From positions 1 to 16,745 of the forward strand of contig CAYVBE010000075.1 of assembly GCA_964448935.1 (NCBI GenBank): a stretch of DNA of 16,745 bases, read 5' to 3'. The position numbers and the translations under genes were made by a program. Source of the DNA: CAYVBE01 sp964448935 (GTDB lineage Bacteria; Planctomycetota; Brocadiia; SM23-32). Under the pieces are notes generated by a model, which was given only the letters and a program-made list of their open reading frames with translations, had not been told where the DNA came from and did no database searches. This document shows, piece after piece, positions 1 to 6,701 of the stretch (position 1 is the stretch's first letter; each line of letters starts with the position of its first letter).

Positions 1-197
1 TGACCCAAAGCAGATTGGCAAGCACAAAATGGAGCGGCCGGCTGGAAATTAGAAATTCTTCCCCCATTTCGTCGCAAACTCGCTTATTTTGGGTCTAGTT
101 AGGCGAGCAAATACTGCAGTTTCACTGTAGACACAACTCGCCATGAGGGCACCAAGCACTCTGCGATGCCTCGCTCAAAGCCCGGATCCGACGGAAA

Positions 198-500
198 TTG
201 GACCTTTTCGGAGAGGGTCAGGTTAGAGCTTCAGTGAGTCCTGGTGACGAACTGCTGACACCAGGACGCGGAATTCCGCCGCAGCGCCAAGCGGTCTTCC
301 ATGTGGTAGATGTGAATTCGAACAGCCTGACCGTCGAAGTGGGTACAACCGGCTTCCAGATTTGCTTTCCGGGTCGTGTGTTTCAAGCGGTCCGGAAGCG
401 GTTGAGCAGCGGCACTACAACGCTACGCATTGCGGCGACACATTCCAACGCCTCTTTGCCGGGAAGCGTCGATGAGGTCGTCCGGGAAGCCGCGGACTGA
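198..500 (+). CDS. Small hypothetical protein, possibly a decayed gene
   Basis: A 100-residue ORF that I do not recognise. It has no signal peptide or membrane segment. The middle (about residues 30-90) looks like a real folded protein, with alternating hydrophobic strands such as AVFHVVDV and LTVEVG. The only available start is TTG at 198, because this frame is open from 147 without an ATG or GTG, and no strong ribosome binding site precedes it. The same frame stays open for 35 more codons after the TGA at 498-500 (to a stop at 606-608), and that extension has coding-like GC-rich third positions. The visible protein may therefore be the front part of a gene cut by a nonsense mutation. It lies left of the tRNA-Lys scar, so it would belong to the putative integrated element. 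Confidence is moderate that it was once coding and low that it is functional. Confidence 0.4.
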   Translation: MDLFGEGQVRASVSPGDELLTPGRGIPPQRQAVFHVVDVNSNSLTVEVGTTGFQICFPGRVFQAVRKRLSSGTTTLRIAATHSNASLPGSVDEVVREAAD

Positions 501-1033
501 AACCTGGCGAGCGGTGGCTACGCTGCCGCCATCCTTGAACACGCCGGCGTAGTGGAATACGTCATGAAGGGCCGCCAGAAGCACGCGCGCCTACGAAGAG
601 CGCACTGACAGTAGCACGTGCCCAGCTGAACCACAAATCTGTGTAACTGCTCCACACCATACGCCAACACTTTGAACACTGGTACACGCCCATCACGCAA
701 CCCCATCAGCCACCCGCGCAACTCTCGACACCAGACCGTCCTTCTGTTATCATCCGCGACTCAACCACCTCAGAAACCGCCCAGAGAATGCAATGCCACA
801 AGAGCAACCCAGCCCACAAAACACCTCCGTCTCGCTCAATCTGGCGGGAGTAATGGGCGTGACTCAGCAGAAATTCCCGGCGACCAAGATTTTTTCGGGA
901 GCGGGGAAAGGGGCGCAGGTAGAGGGGCGATTCTCGGGCGTTGATAGCAAAACCGGTGAAATGATAGCAACCAGCGAAAACACAAAGCCCTGAGGAGGCG
1001 ATATTCGGCCGTCTCAGCGTTTCAACGAAACGT
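501..1033. other. Region without a convincing gene, end of putative integrated element
   Basis: No confident gene is seen in these ~530 bases. The first ~105 bases continue the frame of the preceding ORF and may be its decayed C-terminus. A 66-codon ATG ORF at 793-993 (+) has no clear ribosome binding site, no domain and low-complexity content, so I do not call it. ORFs on the minus strand that cross the tRNA fragment are artefacts. Composition is less GC-rich than the rest of the window. The right end holds a pair of short direct repeats and a small perfect inverted repeat, CGTTTC-AAC-GAAACG at 1018-1032, directly against the tRNA fragment. This is the kind of layout expected at an integrase attachment site. 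Confidence 0.4.
942..970. repeat. Direct repeat pair TGATAGCAA next to the tRNA scar
   Basis: The 9-mer TGATAGCAA occurs at 942-950 and again at 962-970, exactly 20 bp apart, about 65-90 bp left of the tRNA-Lys fragment. Tyrosine recombinases of integrative elements often bind short direct repeats (arm-type sites) on the element side of the crossover. The position fits, but two 9-mers alone are weak evidence. Confidence 0.35.
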
Positions 1034-1078
1034 TTCTTAATCCGCGAGTCCGGGGTTCGAATCCCCGAGGGGGTACCA
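1034..1078 (+). other. tRNA-Lys(CTT) 3' fragment, probable attachment-site scar
   Basis: The stretch reads as the 3' part of a tRNA: anticodon loop TTCTTAA (1034-1040, anticodon CTT at 1036-1038), 3' anticodon strand TCCGC (1041-1045), five-base variable loop GAGTC, T-arm CGGGG-TTCGAAT-CCCCG (1051-1067), acceptor strand AGGGGGT (1068-1074), discriminator A and encoded CCA (1076-1078). Upstream there is no 5' acceptor strand, no D-arm and no GCGGA to pair with TCCGC, so no complete tRNA can form. Breaking at the anticodon loop is typical of tyrosine-integrase sites in tRNA genes, which leave the displaced 3' part at the far end of the inserted element. The orientation places the element to the left and the chromosome to the right. 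An alternative is a tRNA pseudogene made by another rearrangement. Confidence 0.75.
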
Positions 1079-1084
1079 GTTTTT

Positions 1085-1106
1085 TTTTGCCGCCGCAGCG
1101 GCAAAA
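1085..1106. repeat. Short perfect hairpin after the tRNA fragment
   Basis: TTTTGCCGC (1085-1093) and GCGGCAAAA (1098-1106) form a perfect 9-bp stem with a CGCA loop. It sits in a run of T that starts directly after the tRNA CCA. The T run precedes the stem on the plus strand and A residues follow it on the minus strand, so it is not a classical intrinsic terminator in either direction. It may be the remnant of the end of the tRNA transcription unit. Confidence 0.4.
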
Positions 1107-1116
1107 TAACAGAGCA

Positions 1117-1230
1117 GGAGACAGGAGAAAGTTGAGAGTAGAGAACGACAACCACGGCTCCCCAACACCTTCGCTACTCCGCCCACCTGTTGCCTCTCCT
1201 GCGGTCTACTTTCTACTTTCTCCTCTCTGC
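1117..1230. repeat. Imperfect purine/pyrimidine inverted repeat
   Basis: A purine-rich arm at about 1117-1142 (contains GGAGAAAGTTGAGAGTAGA) is nearly the reverse complement of a pyrimidine-rich arm at about 1205-1230 (contains TCTACTTTCTACTTTCTCC), with roughly 4 mismatches in 26. The ~62-bp spacer shows nothing recognisable. The remaining bases between the tRNA fragment and the esterase stop at 1364 hold no gene. The role is unknown: it could form a long cruciform or RNA hairpin near the 3' end of the esterase transcript. Confidence 0.45.
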
Positions 1231-1363
1231 CGTTCCCTCCACGCGGCTTGATTCGTGACCGGCAACGGCCTATCAAAGCCCCGACGTTGCGGCCCACGCG
1301 AGTGCCGGCCAATCTGCGTGATCTGCGCAATCTGTGGAGCCCTGCCGTTCGCCCTCGTCTGAC

Positions 1364-2329
1364 TCAAGCCGGCAGGAGACGTTCCCGGAAAAACCGCAGC
1401 ATCTTCTCGCCGTGCACGTCTCCGCCGCCGTCGTGCTCGCCGAAGGGGTAGGCGCAGACCTCCAGCGGCACGGTTATCTTGTTGAGCGCGGCATAGGTAC
1501 ACTCCGGCGGGCAGACGGGGTCCTTCAGGCCCAGTGAGACCAGCACGGGGCAGCGTATCCGATCCGCCAGGTTCATGTTGTCGTAGTAGCTCAGCGTGGC
1601 ACAGACTTCGTCCACCTGGTCCGGGTGGCGCCGCAGGTATTCGGCAATCCGGCCGTAGCCTCCGGCGCGGTCGAAGACACGCTTCTCCAGCCGGCAGACG
1701 CTGGGCACGTTGGCCATGCACAGGGCCACTTCTTCCGGCATCAGGGCCGCTGCCGTCAGCGCCATGCCACCGCCCTGGCTGCCGCCGGTCACGGCGATGC
1801 GGCTGTTGTCCACCCCGGTAGTCTCCAGAGCGACCCGCAGCGCGCGCAGGGCGTCCGTCACGCACCAGTAGCGGTACCAGGTCTTCCTGCCCGGCAGGCC
1901 GAGAGTGCTGAGGTTAACCCCACCCGCTCCCCCGGCAAAGCCGGTCTCCGACCCCGTCAGGCCGCCCTGCATCCGAAAGTCCATCGCCACCACCGCCGCC
2001 CCCATTGCCACCCACCGCAGGTGGTTCGACGGGTAGCCCCGCGAGCCGCCCGCCCCGTGATACTCCACCACGCACGGAACCGGCCCGTCCTCCGCCTCGG
2101 GCGGCAGCAGCCGCCAGGCGCGCACCCGCGTGCCATCCAGCGCCGCGTAGGTCAGGTCCTCCACGCGCATCGTCCGGATCGGGTAATCCACGGTCTCGGA
2201 CCGGACGTCCAGCGGCGTCTCGCGCACATCGCGCATTACGCCCTGCCAGAAATCATCGAAGTCCGGCCTTGCCGTCGAAGGCACGTCCAGGTTTCTCAGT
2301 TCCTGCATCCTCTCGTCGAGCAGCCGCAT
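1364..2329 (-). CDS. CE7-type acetyl esterase (acetyl xylan esterase / cephalosporin-C deacetylase family)
   Basis: A 321-residue alpha/beta hydrolase, the usual length for carbohydrate esterase family 7, which removes acetyl groups from xylo-oligosaccharides and related acetylated sugars. It has the family N-terminus RPDFDDFW (21-28), the nucleophile elbow GGSQGG with Ser184, the acid Asp270 (GLKDPV) and the base His299 (GEHD). Two family motifs deviate: the usual Arg-Gly-Gln is R119-M120-Q121, and the usual His-Glu is His-Asp. The start at 2329 is chosen because AAGGAGG lies five bases upstream. The frame is open further, to 2449, but that extension runs through the probable promoter. No signal peptide, so probably cytoplasmic, acting on imported oligosaccharides. 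It is transcribed away from the secreted module/hydrolase genes across a divergent promoter region. Substrate not proven. Confidence 0.9.
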   Translation of the reverse strand: MRLLDERMQELRNLDVPSTARPDFDDFWQGVMRDVRETPLDVRSETVDYPIRTMRVEDLTYAALDGTRVRAWRLLPPEAEDGPVPCVVEYHGAGGSRGYPSNHLRWVAMGAAVVAMDFRMQGGLTGSETGFAGGAGGVNLSTLGLPGRKTWYRYWCVTDALRALRVALETTGVDNSRIAVTGGSQGGGMALTAAALMPEEVALCMANVPSVCRLEKRVFDRAGGYGRIAEYLRRHPDQVDEVCATLSYYDNMNLADRIRCPVLVSLGLKDPVCPPECTYAALNKITVPLEVCAYPFGEHDGGGDVHGEKMLRFFRERLLPA

Positions 2330-2397
2330 CGGGGCCTCCTTGCCTTTGTTCCGGCGCATGCGGGGTGGCCGTGCGTCACATCCGGCACAGCCACCGC

Positions 2398-2425
2398 ACT
2401 GTAACGCAACGGCAGACACTGTCAA
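2398..2425 (-). promoter_or_regulatory. Sigma-70-type promoter for the CE7 esterase
   Basis: On the minus strand TTGACA (2425-2420) is followed after 16 bp by TACAGT (2403-2398, 4 of 6 matches to TATAAT). The predicted transcript would start near 2390, about 60 bases before the ATG at 2329. An 8-bp inverted repeat, CACTGTCA (2417-2424) and TGACAGTG (2473-2480), spans the space between this promoter and the divergent one. Confidence 0.55.
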
Positions 2426-2481
2426 GGCGAACACCGTCATTTCGAGCACCAGGGGCTATGCCTTCTCGGACCTGACAGTGC

Positions 2482-2510
2482 TTGACAACCTGCACTCGCT
2501 TTCCTATAAT
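2482..2510 (+). promoter_or_regulatory. Perfect-consensus sigma-70 promoter
   Basis: TTGACA at 2482-2487 and TATAAT at 2505-2510 are separated by exactly 17 bp, a full match to the housekeeping consensus. Predicted start is near 2517, giving a ~70-base leader before the ATG at 2588, with AGGAGG at 2572-2577. It should drive the two-module secreted protein and possibly the hydrolase and cupin downstream. Confidence 0.85.
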
Positions 2511-2587
2511 CCGGTCGCTTTACTGTGCGGGACACCATGGCGTCAGTCGGGATGGTTCACCTACGTCCGTCAGGAGGGAGTTGTCCG

Positions 2588-3769
2588 ATGAAACGGTGGA
2601 TGTTGGCAACAGTGGTTCTTTTTGTGTGCGCCGGCTACATGTTCGCCGGCGTGGCCGCCGCCGCGGATGAGGCAATCTGGATCGAAGGGGAGGACTTCAG
2701 CCAGAGCAACTTTAATGACCACGGCTGGTACGGGAACGTGCGCGAGGCGGCACTGTCCAATGAGGACTGGGCCTGCCACTACGACAAGTCCAACGGGGCC
2801 GGCATTGAGTGGACCTTCGAGGTCAAGGAAGGCGGCACCTACACCTGGTACATCCGCCTGAACACCTTCCAGATCGCCCATGACTACGCCTTCGATCAGG
2901 GCGAGCTGAAGACCCTGAGCGTGGAGGAGACCTTCGGGGAGCGGGTTAACCTCACGCCGAAGGGCATTGACATCCGGTTCGCTCAGTGGGTCAAGGCGGG
3001 CGAAGTGGAACTGGAAGCCGGCGAGCACTCCCTGATGATGATGATTCAGGCGGGCGAGCGCGAGGCCCACAGCGGCATTGACTGCATGGCCCTGGTCAAC
3101 TTCGACTGGACGCCGTCCGGCCTGAAGAAGCCCGAGATGCTCCAAACGGAAGGCATGACCGAAGAGGAGCGCAAGGCTGAACTCGAAAAGCTGCTGAAAA
3201 ACCCGATGGCAGAAGCCACTCAGGAAACCGGGGAGGAGAAGGCATACATCTGGATCGAGGGCGAGAACGTCTCCAAGACCAGTTTTTTTGAGCATTCCTG
3301 GTACCACAATGTCCAGACAATGATGCTCTCCGGGCGCGACTGGGTCTCCCACTTCAACAGTGACCTGGAGGGCGAGGCCCACTACAAGTTCAAGGTGGAG
3401 AAGGAGGGCAAGTACGCCCTCTGGCTCCGCGCCAACTACACCCGGAACACCGTCAAATACCGTATGGACGCCGGCGAGCCGGTCAAGGTGAAAGTCAAGG
3501 CCGAAGACCGGGTCGGCCGCGTCCAGGTCAGCAAGACCATTGACATCCGGTTCGTCTCCTGGGCGAACATCGGCGAGTTCGAGCTCAAAGAGGGCGAGCA
3601 CGTCCTCACCGTCATCTTTGCCAAAAGCGAGGCCGAGGGTGACAAGGGAATCAACCACCACGGCGGCATAGACTGCCTGTGCCTGACCAACATGGACTGG
3701 AAGCCCTCCGCCACGAACAAACCCAAGCTGCCGGAAAAGGAAGAAAAGGACGAAGGGAGCGAGGAGTAA
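2588..3769 (+). CDS. Secreted protein with two tandem carbohydrate-binding-like modules
   Basis: 393 residues. Residues 1-26 form a signal peptide (KR, hydrophobic stretch, small residues before Asp27), so the protein is exported. The rest is two copies of one ~150-residue module, about 29-176 and 220-373, joined by a charged linker. Each copy starts with IWIEGE, has a central DW..H segment, a ..IDIRF..W motif and an ExxEGEH/EAGEH motif, and ends with GIDCxxLxNxDW. The strand-rich pattern suggests a beta-sandwich like galactose-binding CBMs, but I cannot assign a known CBM family. There is no catalytic domain; the C-terminus is a short Lys/Glu-rich tail. The same module opens the hydrolase encoded next, so both proteins probably bind the same glycan. 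The start at 2588 is supported by AGGAGG and by the signal peptide beginning there; an upstream in-frame GTG at 2525 has neither. Confidence 0.85.
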   Translation: MKRWMLATVVLFVCAGYMFAGVAAAADEAIWIEGEDFSQSNFNDHGWYGNVREAALSNEDWACHYDKSNGAGIEWTFEVKEGGTYTWYIRLNTFQIAHDYAFDQGELKTLSVEETFGERVNLTPKGIDIRFAQWVKAGEVELEAGEHSLMMMIQAGEREAHSGIDCMALVNFDWTPSGLKKPEMLQTEGMTEEERKAELEKLLKNPMAEATQETGEEKAYIWIEGENVSKTSFFEHSWYHNVQTMMLSGRDWVSHFNSDLEGEAHYKFKVEKEGKYALWLRANYTRNTVKYRMDAGEPVKVKVKAEDRVGRVQVSKTIDIRFVSWANIGEFELKEGEHVLTVIFAKSEAEGDKGINHHGGIDCLCLTNMDWKPSATNKPKLPEKEEKDEGSEE

Positions 3770-3939
3770 GCCCGAACCGATGGGCTTGATCATAGAGTAC
3801 GACCTGCCGGCACGGCCGCCGTTGCTCCCGCAACGCGCGGCCGTGTGCGCTTCGGCGGGTGACACCTTTGGCTTGAGGCCGGTTCGATCGTCGCGGGTCC
3901 GGCGATGCCCGTTTCGCCTGGTAATTTCGGGAGACTGAG
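3770..3939 (+). other. Structured intergenic region with strong hairpin (3811-3845)
   Basis: The gap between the two module genes holds a near-perfect hairpin: CACGGCCG (3811-3818) pairs with CGGCCGTG (3838-3845), C3819 pairs with G3837, C3836 is bulged, and CGTTGC (3820-3825) pairs with GCAACG (3830-3835) around a TCCC loop, about 15 bp in all. A small CGC-TTCG-GCG tetraloop hairpin follows at 3848-3857. No T run follows, so this is not a standard intrinsic terminator. It could be a processing or stability element that sets the ratio of the two proteins, or a Rho-type attenuation site. No second clear promoter is seen. Confidence 0.55.
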
Positions 3940-6687
3940 ATGAGGAACACACTGTTGTGGTTCGTGCTGCTCGCCGTGGTCCCGGGGCTTGCCCTGGCCG
4001 ACAGCCCCCAACTGCCGGCCGACATGCCCGTGGCCGAAGCCGAGCAGGAGGCGAAAGGAGAGCAGGAGTACATCTGGATCGAGGGCGAGAACCCCTCCTC
4101 CAACGGCTTCATCCACCACGGCTGGTACGACAACGTGATGAAGATGATGCTCTCCGGGCGGGACTGGCTCTCGCACTATCACGGTTCCATGGAGGGCATG
4201 GCCCACTGGAAGTTCCGCGTGAAGGGGGGGGGCACCTACACCTGGTGGCTGCGCTGCAACCCGACCCGCGTGATCCAGCACAGCAGCCTGGACGGCGGGG
4301 AGTGGAAGCGGATGGACCTGGAGAGCGACGTGCGCGGGCGCACTATGCTGAGCCAACAGATTGACCACCGCTTCATCGGCTGGGTCAGGGGAGGCCGGTT
4401 CGAGCTGGAGCCCGGCGAGCACGTGATCAGCATAAAGACCTCCTCGGAGATATCCAACCACGGCGGTGTGGACTGCATGGCACTGGTCAACTTCCCCTGG
4501 GCGCCGGCGGGCACCAGGAAGCCCACGTTCGCCGAGGTCCGGGAAGCCGGGCCGGACGCCTGGTTCCCCATCATGCCCAACGACGATGAGTTCTCCGATG
4601 AGTCCATCATTGACATCAACGATCTGGTCCACAAACCCGCCGGCAAGCACGGCTTCGTGCAGCGGGATGGGCAGAGCTTCGTCTTCAGCGAGCGGCCGGA
4701 CCAGCCCGTCAAGTTCTGGGGCATCTGCGCCGGGCCGCCGGAGCAGGTCGAGCTGCAGAAGCAGCAGGCCCGCTTCTATACCAAGCACGGCATCAACATG
4801 CTGCGCAAGCACACCGTGCAGGCCGAGATCGGATTGCTGCAGGAGGGCGCCGACGGCGAGCGCGGCTTCGACCCCGAGCGGCTGGACCGCTTTGACCGAT
4901 GGTTCAGCATCCTGAAAGAGAACGGCATCTACATGACCTGGTCCTGCTTCTATCCGCATGTCATCACGCCCGAGGACAGCTACCCGCAGGAACTCTACGA
5001 GGAACTGCCGGACCGCGGCGCGGGAAAGAACACGTCGGGTTTCGTCAACTTCATGCCGCAGCTTCAAGATGCCGAATGGGAATGGCTCCGCACGCTGCTG
5101 CTGCACGAGAACCCCTACACGGGGGTGCGTTACGTGGACGAGCCGGCGCTGGCCATCGTCGAGGTGCACAACGAGGACTGCATCTTCTTCCACTCGCCCC
5201 TCAACCCGCTGGCGGCGGGCAAGGATTTTCCGCAACATACCGCCGTCCTGAAGCAGAAGTACCTGGAGTGGCTGCGCGAGCGCTACCGCACCGACCAGGC
5301 GCTGAAGCGGGCGTGGCAGTTCGGACTGCGCGAGGGCGATTCGCTGAACAATCCGGGCATTGACATCTACGGCGCCTGGCAGTTCGCCGCCGAGGGGCCG
5401 ACTTACGGTCAGCCCGTGGGCGTCAAGATCGGCGAGCGCAGGCGGATGGGCGATTTCATCCAGTTCCTCGCCGAAACACAGCGCTCCTATTACGAGCGGC
5501 GGCTGGAGCGGCTGCGCGAACTGGGCTACAAGGGCTCCGCCGTCAGCACGGCCTGGCGCGCTGGCGGACCGGCGGCCGATCCGGCCAACATCTGGTGCGA
5601 CGACGCCATGGACCTGATCACCCGTCACAACTACTTCGGGGGCGGCGGCGGCGGACACAATATCCGCAAGGGCGAGGTCAACAACGACTCACACATGTAC
5701 GAGGCCGGCTCGCACCTGCTCTCCATCGGCTTCTACCAGGTCGAGGATAAACCGTTCATCTGCACCGAGTGGACTCAGAAGCCGCCGAACCAGTGGAAGG
5801 CCGAAGCCGCGCCGCTGTTCGCCTTCTACGGCATGGGCCTGCAGGGCTGGGACGGCTCCTACCACTTCGCCGGCAGCCGGCCGCGCATGGGCAGCGGCTG
5901 GCCCGGAGAGAGGAGCTACGTCACCGAGACCCCCCACTATATCGGCCAGTTCCCCGCCCTGGCATTCGCCCTCTACAAGGGCCACATCCGGGAAGCCCCC
6001 ATCGTGGCCGCCCGGCGGGTGGAGACGGAGGATGCCTTCAAGGGCCTGGACATCCTGAGCCAGGACTTCACGGGCGGAGGCTACGACCAGAAGGAGCTGA
6101 AGGGCAACCTGGCCACGCCCAAGGAGGTGCTCGGCATCGGACGGGTGACCGTCAAGATCGCCGAGGACCCCGGCACGCCCTTCAAGGCCGACTGGAACGA
6201 ACACTGGGACCGGGGGGCGGAGGTCGTCCGCAGCGTCACCGGCGATCTCACCTGGGACTACGGCAACGGTGTGGTCACCGTGCACTCGGACAAGACCCAG
6301 GGCGTGATCGGCTTCGCCGGCGGCGCCTACGACCTGCCCGGCGTGAAGGTCGAGGAGGTCAAGACCCCCTTCGTCAGCTTGCTGTTCACGCCCCTGGATG
6401 ACCGGCCGCTGGCCGAGTCGGAGCACATCCTCATCACGGCCATGGCGCGCGACAAACAGACGCGGGCCGAATACAACGAGGACGGCACGGAGCTGCTCAG
6501 CGTGGGCATACCCCCGCTGCTGTTGGAGCCGGTGCAGGCCACGCTGACCTTCAAGGGACCGGACATCCAGTCGGTCAAGACGGTGGATATCTACGGCGTC
6601 CCGACGGACCAGAAGGTGCAGCACGAGGGCAACCGCTTCACTATTGACGGCCGCTACACCACGTACTACTACGAAGTCAAAAGGTAG
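3940..6687 (+). CDS. Secreted clan GH-A-like glycoside hydrolase with N-terminal CBM-like module
   Basis: 915 residues. Signal peptide 1-20 (cleavage after ALA), then a third copy of the module found in the upstream gene (about 44-188, IWIEGE to GVDCMALVNFPW). A (beta/alpha)8-type hydrolase domain spans about 225-690 and a strand-rich C-terminal part about 730-915. Two glutamates fit a retaining clan GH-A enzyme: Glu412 in VEVHNED (acid/base after Asn) and Glu610 in FICTEW (nucleophile), about 200 residues apart. I cannot place it in one GH family; GH5, GH42 or an unclassified GH-A group are possible. A run of six glycines at 567-572 forms an unusual loop. Start at 3940 is preceded by GGGAG at 3929-3933. 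The module shares stretches of identical DNA with module 2 of the upstream gene, including 24 bp at 3245-3268 and 4069-4092. The cupin gene follows 14 bp later. Confidence 0.85.
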   Translation: MRNTLLWFVLLAVVPGLALADSPQLPADMPVAEAEQEAKGEQEYIWIEGENPSSNGFIHHGWYDNVMKMMLSGRDWLSHYHGSMEGMAHWKFRVKGGGTYTWWLRCNPTRVIQHSSLDGGEWKRMDLESDVRGRTMLSQQIDHRFIGWVRGGRFELEPGEHVISIKTSSEISNHGGVDCMALVNFPWAPAGTRKPTFAEVREAGPDAWFPIMPNDDEFSDESIIDINDLVHKPAGKHGFVQRDGQSFVFSERPDQPVKFWGICAGPPEQVELQKQQARFYTKHGINMLRKHTVQAEIGLLQEGADGERGFDPERLDRFDRWFSILKENGIYMTWSCFYPHVITPEDSYPQELYEELPDRGAGKNTSGFVNFMPQLQDAEWEWLRTLLLHENPYTGVRYVDEPALAIVEVHNEDCIFFHSPLNPLAAGKDFPQHTAVLKQKYLEWLRERYRTDQALKRAWQFGLREGDSLNNPGIDIYGAWQFAAEGPTYGQPVGVKIGERRRMGDFIQFLAETQRSYYERRLERLRELGYKGSAVSTAWRAGGPAADPANIWCDDAMDLITRHNYFGGGGGGHNIRKGEVNNDSHMYEAGSHLLSIGFYQVEDKPFICTEWTQKPPNQWKAEAAPLFAFYGMGLQGWDGSYHFAGSRPRMGSGWPGERSYVTETPHYIGQFPALAFALYKGHIREAPIVAARRVETEDAFKGLDILSQDFTGGGYDQKELKGNLATPKEVLGIGRVTVKIAEDPGTPFKADWNEHWDRGAEVVRSVTGDLTWDYGNGVVTVHSDKTQGVIGFAGGAYDLPGVKVEEVKTPFVSLLFTPLDDRPLAESEHILITAMARDKQTRAEYNEDGTELLSVGIPPLLLEPVQATLTFKGPDIQSVKTVDIYGVPTDQKVQHEGNRFTIDGRYTTYYYEVKR

Positions 6688-6701
6688 GCGAGAACCCAAC
6701 C

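Noticed and set aside
2..95. GACCCAAA (2-9) and TTTGGGTC (88-95) as transposon end repeats
   Set aside because: Only 8 bp, with 78 bp between and no gene inside; chance match is likely.
793..993. 66-codon plus-strand ORF with an ATG start
   Set aside because: No ribosome binding site, no recognisable domain, low-complexity ends, and it overlaps the candidate integrase-binding repeats.
1085..1106. Hairpin as an intrinsic terminator
   Set aside because: The T run is on the wrong side of the stem for the plus strand and there is no T run after it on the minus strand.
706..1155. 149-codon minus-strand ORF crossing the tRNA fragment
   Set aside because: Its GTPSGIRTPDSR segment is the antisense translation of tRNA sequence, a known source of false proteins; no ribosome binding site or domain.
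2330..2449. N-terminal extension of the CE7 esterase that could pass as a signal peptide
   Set aside because: The extension spans the probable -35/-10 promoter, and AAGGAGG stands directly before the internal ATG at 2329.
2570..3952. 460-codon minus-strand ORF opposite the two-module protein
   Set aside because: Shadow ORF made of low-complexity Leu/Val/Gly/Asp sequence, and it would run across the signal peptide region and the intergenic hairpin.
3790..5658. 622-codon minus-strand ORF opposite the hydrolase
   Set aside because: It is the shadow of a GC-rich coding strand; the plus-strand frame has a signal peptide, modules and catalytic motifs, while this one has none.
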